From Pycnopodia helianthoides (lineage: Eukaryota; Echinodermata; Asteroidea; Forcipulatida; Asteriidae), in assembly GCA_032158295.1 (NCBI GenBank), contig CM063263.1:10922974-10986973 (forward strand): a DNA stretch of 64,000 nucleotides. Reading direction: 5' to 3'. Below the pieces are notes generated by a model. It was not told the DNA's origin, made no database searches, and saw only the letters and a program-made list of their open reading frames with translations. Below are positions 48,601 through 60,600 of this stretch, one piece after another. The position numbers were made by a program, and so were the translations under genes. The stretch's first letter is position 1, and each line of letters begins with the position of its first letter.

Positions 48601-51600
48601 CCATTAAATCGTGACTCTGCAGGGCAATCACAGCAAATTACGATGCGCTTAGCGGATCTGTATAACTGCTTGGATGACAATCAGCAGAAATTTCCGGACA
48701 CACATTCAGAAGACAGTTTGTACCACAAGCAGTTAGCACTCTATCAAGTGGACAGGCTGTATTGGAAGAGAAACAGTGTTATGTATCAGCGAAAAAGCGT
48801 TATGTCTCAAAAAAAACAAATGAATACAAAAAAAACATAATCAAAGCATTTAGGTACCATGAGTTTTTGCAAGTGCATAATTGCTGTATCTCAAATGTAC
48901 ACACAAACACTATGGCAATGAGATACACAATTTTGTCTCAGAGCCTATTGCCTATAATCCATGTGTCTGTGCTGCGTATTGCGTACAAATAAACACACAC
49001 CAAACGACAGGCACATGCCATGTGTCCGTACTGCGTATTGCGTACAAATAAACACACACCAAACAACATGCACATGCCATGTGTCTGTATTGCACATAAA
49101 AAAACACACTCCAAACAAAACGCACAAGCCATGTGTCTGTACTGCGTATTGCATATAAATAAACACACACCAAAAAACGTACTGCCTATTGCACCATGCG
49201 TTACGACGGACTCCATACGCATTGGGGCACAGGGGAAAACGCGCATACTTTTGGGCAGCCTACTTGTGCAATTTTTGACCAAGATGCCGAGGAATGCGAC
49301 ACCTGATGTGTTTTTAGAGGTGCTGATACAAATGAATGAAATGTGTGGTCTGCTTACCAAAATTTTTGCTTACCAAAATAAGGTTACCAGCCAAAGTATT
49401 ATGTCACATGTACCGTTTGTGCCTGGTGTCCTGCTAATTTTTGCTGAGCAGAAAATTGGTAAGCAATACTTGCTGCTTAAGGCTGTATTTGACTACGACT
49501 GTTGCTAAGGACGTACTATACTTCTAAGCACAATGGCGCAGCGAACCAGCCGTAGCTGTAGACAAAGCCGCCAGTTCGAACACGGCATAAGCATCGCTAT
49601 GAAAATGGGCCAAGAGCTTGAGTCCTTGAGCTAGACCAAGACATGCCATGCCAGTCTAGCAATAATAAGTCTCAGTTCCAATAGCCGAGTCATCGGATCC
49701 GAGTACGAGTTTAAATCCAAACTTGTGAAAAACACTTCAACCTCTCTAAAATATAAAAATATAAGACAGAGTTATACTCACTTAGATTAGGAAATGATGG
49801 AGTTTCTGCAGTACAAACAAAACATAGCAAAATTATGATTAGAATTATATTTGAATTTTGCATTCTGAAGTTATGTTTCCAATTTGTGACAAACAGTTTC
49901 CATATCATAATGTGTGTGTGTGTTCTTTGTCCATAAGTCTTGCAATACTGTTATACCATCAAACAATCATTCAAACCAACGCCAAGGTCCGACACCATGG
50001 CTGCACTTCCAATAAGCAAAAAATCAAAACCCCATCAAGAATACTACAGTAGGAGTCACCTGTGAAAGTTTCATTTAGACACAGCGTCTACTTGTTGAGA
50101 AAACCAAGAAAAACTTTCACGGTATTTTCATCCTGAACATCAAATCCATCAACGTTAAGCAAGGTGGCAGTGGGTACAAACAGTGCCTCTGGCCGCAGCA
50201 TTCACAAACTGACACTATGACAAATTGAAACGTCAAATCTAACCCTGAGGCAATGAGGAGATTTTTCGACTTTAACTGATTTCTAATTAACAGGGGCAAT
50301 TCAGACAAAACAATTGCTCGGGATGCTGACAAACGTCACCATCTTTAAAAATGAGATAAAAATAATGCATTCAAAATTAATTATATATTATACATTATAT
50401 ATACAAATTTATTATGTATGAAATTCAGTCATGGGCCCAGTGAACTATAGCCTTCTGCCATGATTTTAAAACAAATTTTTTGTTAGCAGTTCAAAACATA
50501 CTTAACCTGCACTTACTTGGTGTAGTAGTAGTAAGCTCAGTGGTAGTACTTGGTGTAGTAGTAGGCTCAGTTGGAGTACTTGGTGTAGTAGTAGGCTCAG
50601 TTGTAGTACTTGGTGAAGTAGTAGGCTCAGTTGTAGTACTTGGTGTAGTAGTAGGCTCAGTGGTAGTACTTGGTGTAGTAGTAGGCTCAGTGGTAGTACT
50701 TGGTGTAGTAGTAGGCTCAGTTGGAGTACTTGGTGTAGTAGTAGGCTCAGTTGTAGTACTTGGTGTAGTAGTAGGCTCAGTTGTAGTACTTGGTGTAGTA
50801 GTAGGCTCAGTTGGAGTACTTGGTGTAGTAGTAGGCTCAGTTGTAGTACTTGGTGTAGTAGTAGGCTCAGTTGTAGTACTTGGTGTAGTAGTAGGCTCAG
50901 TTGGAGTACTTGGCGTAGTAGTAGGCTCAGTGGTACTACTTAGTGTAGTAGTAGCTGAGTTGGATAGTTAACTTTGTGTAGTAGATAGGCTCAGTTGGTA
51001 GTACTTGGTGTAGTAGTAGGCTCAGTTGTAGTACTTGGTGTAGTAGTAGGCTCAGTTGTAGTACTTGGTGTAGTAGTAGGCTCAGTTGTAGTACTTGGTG
51101 TAGTAGTAGGCTCAGTGGTAGTACTTGGTGTAGTAGTAGGCTCAGTGGTAGTACTTGGTGTAGTAGTAGGCTCAGTGGTAGTACTTGGTGTAGTAGTAGG
51201 CTCAGTGGTAGTACTTGGTGTAGTAGTAGGCTCAGTGGTAGTACTTGGTGTAGTAGTAGGCTCAGTTGTAGTACTTGGTGTAGTAGTAGGCTCAGTGGTA
51301 GTACTTGGTGTAGTAGTAGGCTCAGTTGTAGTACTTGGTGTAGTAGTAGGCTCAGTTGTAGTACTTGGTGTAGTAGTAGGCTCAGTTGGAGTACTTGGTG
51401 TAGTAGTAGGCTCAGTTGTAGTACTTGTGTAGTAGTAGGCTCAGTGTAGTACTTGGTGTAGTAGTAGGCTCAGTTGGAGTACTTGGGTAGTAGTAGGCTC
51501 AGTGGTAGTACTTGGTGTAGTAGTAGGCTCAGTTGGTAGTACTTGGTGTAGTAGTAGGCTCAGTTGTAGTACTTGGTGTAGTAGTAGGCTCAGTTGGTAG

Positions 51601-54600
51601 TACTTGGTGTAGTAGTAGGCTCAGTTGTAGTACTTGGTGTAGTAGTAGGCTCAGTTGTAGTACTTGGTGTAGTAGTAGGCTCAGTTGGAGTACTTGGTGT
51701 AGTAGTAGGCTCAGTTGTAGTACTTGGTGTAGTAGTAGGCTCAGTTGGAGTACTTGGTGTAGTAGTAGGCTCAGTTGTAGTACTTGGTGTAGTAGTAGGC
51801 TCAGTTGTAGTACTTGGTGTAGTAGTAGGCTCAGTTGTAGTACTTGGTGTAGTAGTAGGCTCAGTTGTAGTAATTGGTGTAGTAGTAGGCTCAGTTGGAG
51901 TACTTGGTGTAGTAGTAGGCTCAGTTGGAGTACTTGGTGTAGTAGTAGGCTCAGTTGTAGTACTTGGTGTAGTAGTAGGCTCAGTGGTAGTACTTGGTGT
52001 AGTAGTAGGCTCAGTTGTAGTACTTGGTGTAGTAGTAGGCTCAGTTGTAGTACTTGGTGTAGTAGTAGGCTCAGTTGTAGTACTTGGTGTAGTAGTAGGC
52101 TCAGTTGGAGTACTTGGTGTAGTAGTGGACACAGTTGGGGTAGTTGTTTTGTCGCAGTCAGGTGTAGGTACACAGGTAATTTCTTTTTCTTTACATTCAC
52201 TGTGGAAGAAAAAAACATCTTATTGTAACATTGTGTTTCGTTATATCTACAAAAAGCTCACTGGGTAATGCTATGATTAAGTAATATGTATCCCAAAACA
52301 AATTGCAATCCACAGTTTCACGGAATGTAACACTACACGTGTTACTTTGTGCAGAAAGTTATCAAACAACACTAAGGACAATGGTTTTTAAAATCATGTC
52401 ACACTGGGCAATAGCACACCGCTATAACAAACACTAAGGGAGTCCATGGATTTTGTTCGGTATAGTGGTGAATCAGTAGAGCAGAATGCGGCACCCCAAA
52501 CAAAGATGTTTTCCCAGGTGTCATTTGTGACGAGCGACCCATGAAATGCGCCCTCTATTGTCCGTTTGATTTTTCCGGCACCCTATTTCATGCAGTCAAT
52601 TTATATATTATTTAACTTTGTACATAAAATCGAATGACAATGTTTTGAGAGGTGCTTCAAAGTCAAAATTGCATTTGGTGGTGTACCATAGAGCTGTATA
52701 TATTGACTAGAGCGCTAACACCCCGTTATACACGCACTAAGGTTTTGAAGCCGTGTGGGCGCATCCATGTTTATGTACAAACCAATACAAAAGCTTGAAA
52801 TTTTGTACGGCAATTGTACGGCTATTTGCATGATAAAGCGTTTGTTCTTTTCTATGCGTCATCGAACCAAATATGCAGCAAATGTGAACGCACAATCTGC
52901 TTATGAGCGTACAAACTGCGAGCGTCATGTGCGTCATGTTTAACATGTGCGTTTGCGCGTATACGTTTTTTTTATTTCGTCATTCTTGCCGGCATATTGT
53001 GTATCCTTGAAGCAGATTTCGTTTTTTCCCCCTTGACATCTTGAAGCATTGAATCCTCCCAAACAAGGCTTTAGTTCGACTCAGCATTTTTCCTAAGACG
53101 TAAGTAACAACATCAGAGAATCACCTACAAACATATTTTTTAAGACATAACTAAAATCCCCTGTTTACAAGAGCAATGATCGTTAGATTCAATATGGCGC
53201 GTACGTAAGCGCGCACGCCGAATGCAAAATTTTCGCGGCCATGTGTGCTCTCTTAAAATTAAAATCGTTCCGTAGTCACGCAACACATCAAACATGTCTG
53301 CGCCCAGGGTGGCTTCTAAACTCAGAGCAAGTTAGCGCTCTAGTCAATATATATAGCTCTATGTGGTGTACTCATTTTCCAATAGCCAGAGACCTCATGA
53401 AGGTGTGGGGGGGGGATTTCAAGTCTCTAACCTCAAGAATGGTGTAAAATGTCATTTTATTTGATACTCTTTCGGAGTGAAATTTGACACATGACGTCAT
53501 TGGACATTGAACAAAATTGAGTCTGTAAATTTCAAAGGGGAATTTTTGCACCAGGCAAAATGTCAATTTCAATGTGGCTTTAATTGAATATCATCAAAAT
53601 TCTGGAATCAGCTGAAACTTCTCTGTACGAAAATGTACAGAGCATATTATTGGACATTATGGCGTCATCAAACGTTTTTTGGATTTTGACAAACATAGCA
53701 CTTGTAATGTTTTTTCCCGCTTACAAAAAGATCCATCTCATGGAAAATAAGTGGATCACAAAACTGAATTTGACCTCAGAACCTCTCTTTAAAGCTCAAG
53801 TTTCAAAAATAAAAAGAGTCCCTAGCTTCAGTGTAGCAATTCATTTGCTCATCTGAACGGCTGGCCCCCCGTGTCCAATCCTAAGATCCTTTTGTGGTTT
53901 TCGTATCTGCAGCGCCCTCATTTGACCTTTTGTTCATTGTTTCTTGCAAATGTGCATCTTTGAAGCATTAAACTTGATCAAAAGTGAATTAATTCAAGAG
54001 CTTCAAAACCTTATATAGCAGTTGGCTTTCCCTTCTATTCCATGGGGAAGCAAAGCGTGTCTGTCATTTTTTACACAATTAAATCTCGACATTAAATGCT
54101 TTATTGAGCGTTAGTCTTAGACATTTTTCTACTCTGGTTATATTGCACATCGGCCTCAGCCAAAATGTTCGGTGTGTTTTCTGCAGAACAAATCGGTAGC
54201 CAAGTGTTTGTTAAATTTTGGTTTGTTCGGTATAGCGGTGCTCTAGCCCTACTGTACACGGACAAAGTTCCTGACAATCTACAAAAATGAAAACATTTAC
54301 ATTTCATGTCTCACACGATTTCCATTTGGTGTTTGAGTATTCTTATTTTTATTTTTAAAAAAATTTTGGGGGGGGGGGTCTGTGTGTGCATGCAGTGCAG
54401 TTAGTTGCCTCCAAGTTGCCTGTGAGAAATTTAACCAGGCCCTTGAAATCTCTTACCATTTTTCACAGCCCTCGTTGAAGACGGTCCCTGCGGGCACCTC
54501 CTTACCCTCATACAGACATGGGCAGTCCGGTACCTTAATACATTTACCATCATGTAAGAGTGTACCATTTGGGCAGTGACATCCCTCGACGCAATCCAAC

Positions 54601-57600
54601 AGTTGACACTCCTTCTCCTTGTCGTCTGTGGAATTGTGACAACGGTCAGGACAAACTTTCCCACAGGGGAGGTACACTGATCCTTCTATTTGACACTGCA
54701 TACCTAGGGATCAGATCAAACACAACTCAATCAATAGGCATGCAACTGCAGTTTGTCAAAAAAAAAGACAGAAAGACAAACATCTCAATAACATTTATTT
54801 CAATACTTTTATTCATTACAATAATAAACAGTTATGTAGAAAAACACAAGCAATACATTAGAAAGAGATTTGATATATATTAACCCTTTAGAGGCCATTC
54901 ATTTTTGTAGAATCATCTCCATACGCCCAGACATAGTTTTATTGTTGAATTTTTGAAACAATTGTTTTCTTGTAAAAAGGTTTGCAAATTTAATGCAGCA
55001 TACATTTTTGTTTTGTTTCAGATACAATGTTGACATGGGAACTTTAGAAAAAATGTCAATTCAGGTCATGACCTGTACTTTGACCTTTTTTTGGTTGAGT
55101 AGACGTTGGTCAGTTCTTGGAGCCAATTGTGGCCGCTATGTTCATTTTGGTACAAGCCATTTTCGGCAACTATGGTCTCTAAATGGTTGAGTACACAGCA
55201 ATTTAATAATAAGCAGCAGAATAATGACAACATTTAGGTATAAGGTGAAGTGAGACGCTTTTGTTCCCTAACTTATGGACAGACCATAGAGTTATATATA
55301 AGAACTAGAGGGCGCACTAGCCAAGTTACGTGACTCGTCGCGCGGGTGGTGCGGCCATGTTTTAAGTACCACTACCATTACTTTACTGTACGGGAAAACA
55401 ACAACATGAACACCGAGCGCGTGATGCGTGCATTTTCCATACGCACATCGTATACTTCGTACTCGATTTTGCCCTCTATAAAATGGCGCTCGTGTCTCCT
55501 TGCGGTCCCAGCGCGTTTGTGCACGCAGTATTGCCAGTGCGCCCTCTAGTTCTTATATATAACTCTATGGGACAGACAAACATGCATCCAAGGTACCGTG
55601 ACATGGCATTTTAGGACAAATGAAGCAGACAGGACAAACGTAAGACAAGGCCAATATATTGGCTTCCAAATTACACCTAAAGCCCAGTTCATACTTCAAG
55701 CCAATGTGAATGCGAAGCGATTTTTGACGTCACAGCTCTGTTTTGGCTGCAAATGTTTCGTAGGAGTTGAGCACAGCTCGTTGCGAATTTGTCACGTCAA
55801 AATTTGCTTCGCATTTGCATTCGCAGGAAGTATAAACCGGGCTTTAACTAATGAATATGAGTGCAAGGAACTGAGCTTTTAACAAAGACAGATAGAGAGG
55901 GTGATGATTTAAGAGAATCATCTAAACTATTCCAGTGTGAGACGCCCAGATGAACAACTCTATTTTTATTGAAGATCTGTTAAATTGGACAAACGATTTT
56001 CCTCTAGCACTACTAAATAAATAAAATAAAGAGGAAAATGCCGGACACAGCAGGACTTTGTACCTTTTTTTTTCAATTCCAATGACACAGTTGGGAAAAC
56101 GGCAAATACATGCCTTATGCCCTGCGGCGCTGAGAATAAATGCAATTACACAGCGCCACTCCTACAGATTCAATGTTACAAGAAAACAGAAATGCCATAT
56201 CTTTGCACGGACTCGACGAACTTCACAATTACTATCCCCATCATGTTGGGCCCACACAAATTTCACTAGCTTTTTCACTTAACTTTGTGCAAAACAAAAA
56301 TGAGACACGGGTATTTCGAACACTCACAACAGAAATTATCAGTTCTCCATTTAACTGGTACATTTCCTTTCTTGCACATTTCTGCGTAGTTGCTGATTGC
56401 AGTACACGTACACTCACAGTCACCGCCTCGATCACATGCACAACTGTCAAACACACACCTATCGTAGTATATATCTGGGTCCACCTTGGCATGAAAAGAA
56501 TGGTCAGAATGCTCATCAGTTATCTTATTTTAGATTTATTTCCATTTTATTACACTTCTTCACTGTGGTTGCAATCAGAGGTGCAGGTATAGGGTTAACT
56601 TGTGGGGCAATTCAGAGTTGGAAGGACATTTTGGGTGTGGAGTAGGGGTGGAAAGTTGTCAAATATGCAAATTTCTCAATCTGGGTCCACCTTTGGAAAG
56701 AAAAAGATAGGGACAGAAACTGAATCCACTTCTCGGAAGATTCCTCATTTACAAAGTTCGAACTATGGTAGTCAAAACATTGAAAGGACACAGTAAACGT
56801 CGCGCAGAAAACGACGAGGAAGCATATAGCCTGGTTCGAACTTCACGCGAATTGCGAAAGCAAAGTGAGCCTCCCTGCGTCGCGATAATGGAAAAACAGT
56901 ACGAACAAGATTGTTTGCGCCACAAAATTCGTTTGCATTCGCTCGCGCAAGAAGTATGAACCCGGCTTAACACAAAGGATGGGATTGAAACATACCACGT
57001 GATGACAGTCCTGAAAGATGCCTTCTCCATGGGTGATAATAGCGCACTTGGACTCTGCCCATTCCTGCCTTTGGGGGTGCTCTTCACAGGGCTCCTCACA
57101 ATCAGAACAAGGCATCTCACACGAATCCGATACCTTCCAACTATTTCCAAATAAACGAGGAGTTGGTTCGATATATCCAGATCTTGTTTTGAAATCATCT
57201 AGCGCATCACCGTTGAAATTACCGCACAGGCCACAAACTTTTCCTATGTGGTTTGGCTCAAGTTTCACAGAAACGCTCGTATGCCTGTCCCACGTCAGTG
57301 TGATCCCTGTGTGTGGTATGGAAACTTGGATAACTCAAGTCCTGAAAACACCATCCCACAGCCGATTTCATGAAAGTTTACGGAACTGCATAAGTCCACT
57401 TGGTTGCAAGATTTCTTGTGTAAGTAGTGCACTTAGGCAGTTGCGTAAAGTTTTGTGAAACTGCTGGCAGGATCTTGACCAGTCAAATGGCATTTCCAGA
57501 GCTCAGTAGGAAAGTTAAAATTTGGTTAAAAAGAGATTGCAGTGGTTTACAAATCCCTTCGTCTACTTTTAACTATCATTAGATAATTTCATTTTCAAAT

Positions 57601-60600
57601 AACTTTGTATGGCTTCTGATTTGGCACCCAAGAAACAAAGATCCCAACATAGGGCTAGATAGCTCAGTTTGTACGGCGCAGGCACGATTCCGGAGGTCGT
57701 TGGTTCAAATCCCTCTCTCGTCAATTTTTCCTTTGTTCAACCCCCCCTATTATCTCAGATTTAACCAGTCAGTTTCCCTTGTGGTTTTATAACTTGATAC
57801 TTTAAAATAAGTTTGCAGAGATTAAAAAAGATTTGCCTCGCTCACCGGTCTTGGTACGGATAATAACGCGGAGAGATGATGACCAGATTTGGTATTTCGC
57901 TTGTGTTACAGCTGGAGGGGCTGGGGTAGAAATGATAGGCTCTTCACCCTGGATCAAGGTGATTTTGACATCAAAATAGGTGAATGTTACGGTCTTTGTA
58001 CAAGTGAATCCCTCTGATCCACAGATGACGTTTTCAACAACCACCTTGAAAGTATCAGCACTCGTCTGATTTGCGTCACTGAAGCGGCAATCGTCAGTTG
58101 TCAGGACATAAGAGCAGGCTCCTTTGGTGATAAAACACACAAAAATAGCAAATAAACAAAAAATAAACAAAAATAGCCATTGCAAAGTGTAGGCTGTTGG
58201 TCTCAGTGATTTACAGAGTTACACAAAAAGCCCTAAAGAGCCTGTAGGCATCAGAACAGCACCGTGATGCCACACTATGGACTTGATTCAAACAAGACAG
58301 TGGAAAAATACATAGCAACAAAGACAAACAACCTTCAGCCAGTCCGTCTAGCGAAGTAAAAAACGGACTGGTTTTTTACGCTTTTTTTTCTGAGGCACTG
58401 GTATTTCAGTGTTGATTTCACTTTTCTTTTTTATGGGTCTTTGCTGGGAACCATACAGTTCACAGCCAACACTGGAAAAATTACTAGTTCAAAAACCAAA
58501 AAACACAACGCTGAATGAAGAGGTTTACATGCTGCTAAGGGGGGGGGGGGGACTAATTTTTCCAATCAAATTTCAACAAAATTACAGGGAGGAAAACTTC
58601 ACACTTATGACCAAATAATAGCTAAAAACAAAATAAACAAGGATAAAATAATAATACAAATAGTTTGAGTGATTTCATTCAAGTTGACCTTTAAAGGCAG
58701 AATATGCTTTTGGTACTTGACAGAGACTTATATCCTCACTTGGTATATCCCAACATTATGCATAAAATAACAAACCTGTGAACATTTGGGCTCAATTGGT
58801 CATCAAAGTTGCAAGAAAATAATAAAAAAGAAAAATCACCTTTGTTGCGTAGAATTGTGTGCTTCCAACGGCCTGACCTGAGGCCTTTTTCGGATTAAAT
58901 CATTTTCTTGAGAAATTACCTCTTTCTCAAAAAACTACATTATTGCAGAGGGATTCGTTTCTCACAATGATTTATAATATCACTCGCTCTTAGGTGCTCA
59001 TTACCAAGTAGGTTTTTAGGGTAATGTGTTTTGGGAGTAATTACCTAAAGTACCCACTGCCTTTAAAAAAATGTACATGTAGAATCAATAGTTAGTACTC
59101 TATACCTCTACGATACATGGGTTCAAAAACACACACAAATTTGATCACGTCATTCTATTTTCATCAAAGGTTTTTTTAACGCTACTCTCAGAACTTACCC
59201 ATGAAGTCATATTTGCGACTATCATAGGTGTCATAATGGGGATCTCCGTATCCAGTACAGATACCTGCAAAAGCAAAAATAACAACTAATTACTATTGTA
59301 TTTTGAAACATGCTGTGGCCTCGCAAGGACAGGGATTGTTGATGTGAATGAGTAGCTTGCCGGCACCCCTTTGGCTGCCGGTGCTGCACACTCCTAAGGA
59401 GTTGAGACGGTTTGTGGAATGCTAGGTCCCGTCTGGGTTAGTAAAAAAGCTATATGGCACTTTGATGCTTGGTTTCATCCTCATCACCCGGCTGGGTTTA
59501 TCCATTGTTGGTTGAAGCCCTCCTCCGGCCATGTCCATTCTTGTCTCCTTCTTACTATTCTAGCCCAAGTTGCCGTGTTTGTGTATGTTTGGATTTCATC
59601 TCTCCATCTTCTCTTCTGTCTTCCTCTTCTTCTTTTTCCCGTTTCTAGGTTGCCGTTCGGTTAGTCTCTTGGTCTACATGTTGTCATGTCTGCTTTTAAT
59701 CCCGGTCATGACACTTGTGCCCTTGAGCAAGGCACTTAACCATAATTGCTTCGTAAAAAGTTTGGAAGGTAGTGCATTGTGCTCTACCAGCCAGGCTCCT
59801 AGTGAATGATACCCATGCCTCCATCCTTACAGACTGTGAAGGGGTAACCCAGTTTCAGCCCCAGGAGTAGGTGGCAAGGTGCCTCTGGTGTCAGTTGATT
59901 TGGTTCAACAGCCAAAATCAGTTAAGTGTAGCCCTCACCTTGAGTGGCCGTACGGCCTTCTGAGTTTAGGCGATATCGCATTAAAAAAAACATAACAAAA
60001 CAAAAAAGTGTCCTGCTCATCTCCATTTCATTCCCAGTTTGTTTGCCTTACATGTGTGTTGCTATAACGTCTGGGTTTCTGCCTTATACTTGGTTAAAAA
60101 AATGTCTAATTGAATTACTTTTTCAAAAATAGCAGCATCCTGATCGATGTAAAAAAATTGTACAATTTTGTTTTACACTGAAAGCGTAATCAAAGTGTAT
60201 AATTTCCCGAATAAAGTGACTTCTAATTATTTGTACCCAAAAATATTTTTGTTACAAAATTAAACTCTGAGTAGTGCTTAAAATTGTGTTAATTGAACTT
60301 ACCGGAGCACTTCCTTTGACTACAATCCCAAATGCCTCTTTTCTTGCACACGCTGAAGGATCAATATCATATTCAAATTATATCAAGCACGTAAAAAGCT
60401 TAAAGGCACATTACAGAATTGGTAATTGTAAAATATACTTTTGATCACAGATTTACATAAAACTTACACGGTCTAATGATGATGATAGTAGAAAACATCC
60501 CTGGAAATATTTCTGGCTAAAATGCCATATTTGATGAGAAATAAATCAAACTAATTTCCGATTGGAGTTTATCGCTCATGAGCGTTTTATTCATGCATTG

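Noticed and set aside
48955..49180. Direct repeats of about 60 bp that could suggest a CRISPR array
   Set aside because: No distinct spacers and no cas genes; the genome is eukaryotic, and this is a plain tandem repeat.
50480..52268. Val/Leu/Gly-rich open frames on the plus strand across the 30-bp repeat
   Set aside because: They are the antisense readings of the Thr/Pro repeat; the minus frame joins correctly to TIL cysteines on one side and has a strong donor on the other.
56660..56700. Second copy of the C8 exon start ('ctgggtccacctttgg')
   Set aside because: Only about 15 bases match the real exon start and a stop follows immediately, so it is a chance or tiny duplicated fragment.
57658..57728. 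Possible tRNA gene
   Set aside because: Box A and box B are present but the acceptor and T stems do not pair well, and a SINE-type tail follows.
57802..58185. Apparent signal peptide plus VWD start in one open frame
   Set aside because: The hydrophobic stretch precedes a good acceptor (ACCAAAG at 58122), and the exon at 59199 supplies the true, in-phase VWD start with GDPH. It is intron.
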